Shown one piece after another: positions 61,831 to 64,000 of a stretch of 64,000 nucleotides of DNA (its first letter is position 1; every line of letters begins with the position of its first letter). The notes below the pieces were generated by a model. It did not search any database, had not been told where the DNA came from, and saw nothing but the letters and a program-made list of their open reading frames with translations. The DNA comes from an uncultured Ruminococcus sp. (GTDB lineage Bacteria; Bacillota; Clostridia; Oscillospirales; Ruminococcaceae). The translations under genes and the position numbers were made by a program. The stretch spans positions 1-64,000 of the forward strand of contig CAMVRM010000009.1 in the NCBI GenBank assembly GCA_947169885.1, written 5' to 3'.

Positions 61831-61859
61831 TTGACAATCGCTCAAAAATAGTGTATGAT
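61831..61859 (+). promoter_or_regulatory. Promoter of the lipoprotein/zinc-ribbon genes
   Basis: TTGACA and TATGAT with a 17-base spacer, 32 bases before the start codon. Confidence 0.75.
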
Positions 61860-61891
61860 ATGTATATGAACATTTTAAGGAATGAACTGAG

Positions 61892-62389
61892 ATGAAAGCA
61901 AAGACATTGACACTTGTGACAGCTGTCGGGTTATTGCTGACAGGCTGCGGAGAAACAGCCGATGAGGGCGAGCTGGCTTACGAACAGCCGCTCAACACTA
62001 TGCGTCTTGCGTTGGATAATAATGATGAGCAGTCGTATCTGAGTGTCTGGCTGCCGTGGGAAAAGCAGAGGTTTCTGAGCGAAGAGGGGCATGAGGATTT
62101 TCTTGCCGATGCTTATGACCGAAAGGCTTATGACGGCAAATTGAGCCTCAAAATAACGACAGCTGACGTTATGTCAGAGGACGATCTCGAACAGCTTCGT
62201 GAGAAGACGAAAGATCAATACGGAGTGCGCCCCGATTTCACAAAAGGTATGTTGGTGACGGGCGAACTGCGTGTCAGAAAAAAGGGCGAACTGCTCTCAG
62301 ACCCAAGAGTTTTTCGGCTGGTAAGGCTTGAAAACAATTGGTATATCTGCGGCGAAACGATAGAAAGCTTTTCATTCTCGGCTTCATGA
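61892..62389 (+). CDS. Putative lipoprotein of unknown function
   Basis: A 165-residue protein with a clear lipoprotein signal: lipobox LLTGC near residue 19, then an acidic linker. The mature part is an alpha+beta domain of about 130 residues ending in a strand pair (RLVRLENNWYICGE), which resembles NTF2-like or DUF4878-type domains of secreted lipoproteins, but I cannot confirm this. The zinc-ribbon gene follows after 17 bases. Confidence 0.8.
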   Translation: MKAKTLTLVTAVGLLLTGCGETADEGELAYEQPLNTMRLALDNNDEQSYLSVWLPWEKQRFLSEEGHEDFLADAYDRKAYDGKLSLKITTADVMSEDDLEQLREKTKDQYGVRPDFTKGMLVTGELRVRKKGELLSDPRVFRLVRLENNWYICGETIESFSFSAS

Positions 62390-62406
62390 TCGAAAGGAAG
62401 ATAACT

Positions 62407-63318
62407 ATGCCTAAGACCTGTACTAAATGCGGGAATCCGATAAATGAGGGCGAAAAATTCTGCACAAGCTGCGGAACGCCCGTTGAGGTGGTAAGAGTTA
62501 CCGCTAACCGTTTCTGCCGTCAGTGCGGAAATCTGCTCTCTCCGGGGGCTAAGTTCTGCGATGTTTGCGGCAAGGAAGCACCTCAGGAAAAGAAAAAAGA
62601 AGAACCAAAGATAGAAGAGCCTGCAACCATGGAGGGGCTTGTCAGTCCTGTTATCACGGAGGAGACTTTTGCATCGGCAAGAGAACTCAACCATGAGAAG
62701 TTTGACGGCTTTGAGGCAGCAGAAATGCCCGGGAGTGCGCCAAGATCGGTGCAGACTCCTTCTCCTGCGCCTTCTTTTGAGATGGACGCAGCAGCTGTTA
62801 ATCAGCCAAAAGCGGCACACGCTCCACAGCAGCCAAAGCCTGCACCTCAGCCACGTCCGCAGGTAACAGCGCAGTCGATCCAGCAGTCTAACCCATATGC
62901 ACAGTACGGCGCACGTCAGACAACAGGCAATCCCATGCAAAATCAGATGAGCGCTCAGGCACAGGCTGCCGCTGCAAACGCTGTTCAGAATGCACAGAAT
63001 TTCAGCAGATCACAGCCACAGCCCGTTATTGATGCACAGCAGATGCAGCAGTCACAGGCTCAGGCGCAGTATCAGCAGCAGTCCGCTCCAATGCCGCAGT
63101 CTATGCCCCAGCCCGAGCAGAACGCAGGCGAAAAGAAGCAAAGCAATGCCGCTCCTATAATCATCGCTATACTTATCGTAGTTGTTATCGTGGTGGATAT
63201 ACTGCTTTTTGCAGGTCCTCTGGGCGATAAGATCAAGGAAAAGAACAAGAACGAAAAGGACGTTTCTATCATTCAGCTTCTCGATGGCGAAGAAACAGAC
63301 GGAAATATAAATATATGA
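62407..63318 (+). CDS. Zinc-ribbon membrane protein with Gln/Pro-rich linker
   Basis: A 303-residue protein with two N-terminal zinc ribbons (CTKCGN...CTSCG and CRQCGN...CDVCG, residues 4-55), a long low-complexity linker of about 190 residues rich in Gln, Ala and Pro, a membrane helix (PIIIAILIVVVIVVDILLF, about 253-275) and a charged Lys-rich tail. The ribbons are cytoplasmic by the topology rule. The start at 62407 has AAAGGAAG upstream. Function unknown; it is co-transcribed with the lipoprotein gene. Confidence 0.82.
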   Translation: MPKTCTKCGNPINEGEKFCTSCGTPVEVVRVTANRFCRQCGNLLSPGAKFCDVCGKEAPQEKKKEEPKIEEPATMEGLVSPVITEETFASARELNHEKFDGFEAAEMPGSAPRSVQTPSPAPSFEMDAAAVNQPKAAHAPQQPKPAPQPRPQVTAQSIQQSNPYAQYGARQTTGNPMQNQMSAQAQAAAANAVQNAQNFSRSQPQPVIDAQQMQQSQAQAQYQQQSAPMPQSMPQPEQNAGEKKQSNAAPIIIAILIVVVIVVDILLFAGPLGDKIKEKNKNEKDVSIIQLLDGEETDGNINI

Positions 63319-63324
63319 AATTCA

Positions 63325-63360
63325 AAGGACAGGATTAAACTAAACCTGTCCTTATTTTTT
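63325..63360 (+). terminator. Terminator after the zinc-ribbon gene
   Basis: AAGGACAGG pairs with CCTGTCCTT, followed by a T-rich tract. Confidence 0.88.
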
Positions 63361-63429
63361 ACGGTAAAATGCACAAAAAGAGCGGTTGGACTTTATGCAC
63401 TTTTTTTGGCAAAAATGTTGAATTTACTC

Positions 63430-63458
63430 TTGCAAAAATGAAGATTTTGTGATATAAT
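63430..63458 (+). promoter_or_regulatory. Promoter of the partial gene at the window end
   Basis: TTGCAA and TATAAT with a 17-base spacer, 95 bases before the start codon. Confidence 0.65.
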
Positions 63459-63552
63459 AACAATGTAAGGTCTGTCAGCAGGTCTGGTTTGCTATGTTCA
63501 GCAGCAGCTGCCTTTTGAGTGCAGATCATAATAACTGAAAGGACTGACTTTG

Positions 63553-64000
63553 ATGCCTGCATTTGGTAAAAAGGTAAGAGAAGAATCGATCAACGACAAA
63601 ATGGTGAGACTGTTCAAGGAGGGTGTATCAGTTGCTGATATTTCCAAAGAACTTGACGTTAAACAGGACGTTATCACCAATGTAATAAGAAGACGCTGCG
63701 GTGAGGACAGCATTCCTGAAAAGGTCATCCGCTCGAAGAACGCTATGCCCCATGCCGAAGAACCTGCACCGCTCAAAGCAGAAGCTCCTGCGGCGGCTGC
63801 TCCTGCTGCTCCCGAGCCTGAACCCGCACAGGAAAGCGCTGAGAACCTGAGCAAACTTGAACGTTTTATGTATGAAAAAGAAGTAAGACGTCAGGAAGAA
63901 GCTGACAAACAGGAAGAAATCGCACACGAAGAGCCTGTTGATGACAACACCACAGGAGAAATGGAGGGCATCTCTCTTGAAGGTCTTGATCTTGACAGCC
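63553..64000 (+). CDS. Partial gene: N-terminal helix-turn-helix-like protein, runs off the window
   Basis: An open frame from the ATG at 63553, with AAAGGA 12 bases upstream, to the end of the window without a stop (149 codons seen). Residues 14-50 (RLFKEGVSVADISKELDVKQ) look like a helix-turn-helix. An Ala/Pro/Glu-rich linker and a charged helical stretch (ERFMYEKEVRRQEEADKQEE) follow. No family recognised; the C-terminal part is missing. Confidence 0.75.
   Translation, partial: MPAFGKKVREESINDKMVRLFKEGVSVADISKELDVKQDVITNVIRRRCGEDSIPEKVIRSKNAMPHAEEPAPLKAEAPAAAAPAAPEPEPAQESAENLSKLERFMYEKEVRRQEEADKQEEIAHEEPVDDNTTGEMEGISLEGLDLDS

Overview
The window looks like a chromosomal segment of a fibre-degrading Ruminococcus-type Clostridia (low to mid GC, Gram-positive, strong GGAGG ribosome sites, sigma-A promoters with 17-bp spacers). 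The best clues are two secreted glycoside hydrolases ending in dockerins (GH26 and GH9), a GH3/xylose isomerase operon, a sortase-type surface protein, SpoVS/YmdB, a CIRCE-controlled Hsp20 and the Clostridia-style IspH-RpsA fusion. The genus is an inference. No phage, plasmid, CRISPR array or transposase is visible.

Layout. 1-610 is a hairpin-rich spacer with pieces of two dispersed repeat families. 611-8703 carries two ABC export systems (permease/ATPase, and MacAB-like adaptor/ATPase/permease on the minus strand) with a PAP2 phosphatase between them. 8837-12647 holds RNase Z, a membrane protein fused to a spermidine-synthase-like domain, and an S66 peptidase. 12806-17234 is a two-gene cellulosomal operon (mannanase-type GH26, then GH9-CBM3), followed by tRNA-Ser(CGA). 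17500-19991 has a second PAP2 gene, a MITE-like element and a ZIP metal transporter with an operator at its promoter. 19992-24328 is a xyloside operon (DUF4380-like protein, GH3, xylose isomerase). 24670-29833 has carA and a carB gene fused in frame to dapF. 29916-38202 includes phenylacetate-CoA ligase and indolepyruvate:ferredoxin oxidoreductase IorAB, with an XRE/ImmA pair and membrane proteins between. 38376-45460 holds YfhO, a frameshifted membrane protein, an AIM24 protein, glycyl-tRNA synthetase, a large palindromic element, a lipoprotein and a nitroreductase. 45726-47819 is an acidic Ser/Glu/Asp repeat surface protein. 48116-52193 has Hsp20, YmdB, SpoVS, a membrane-anchored HNH protein and an ABC transporter. 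52343-61743 is a housekeeping run: Cmk-PlsC fusion, IspH-RpsA fusion, class A PBP, THUMP methyltransferase, HAD phosphatase and asparagine synthetase. 61892-64000 ends with a lipoprotein, a zinc-ribbon membrane protein and an open partial gene.

How the genes work together. The dockerin enzymes would act outside the cell on mannan and cellulose. The GH3, DUF4380 protein and XylA, which lack signal peptides, would process imported xylo-oligosaccharides to xylulose inside the cell. PaaK plus IorAB can connect phenylacetate with phenylpyruvate, which fits the known phenylacetate use by rumen cocci. The most unusual items are the CarB-DapF fusion, the three families of dispersed palindromic or MITE-like elements, a pair of direct repeats two helical turns apart in front of the xyloside operon, a perfect palindrome at the ZIP transporter promoter, and a run of fused genes.
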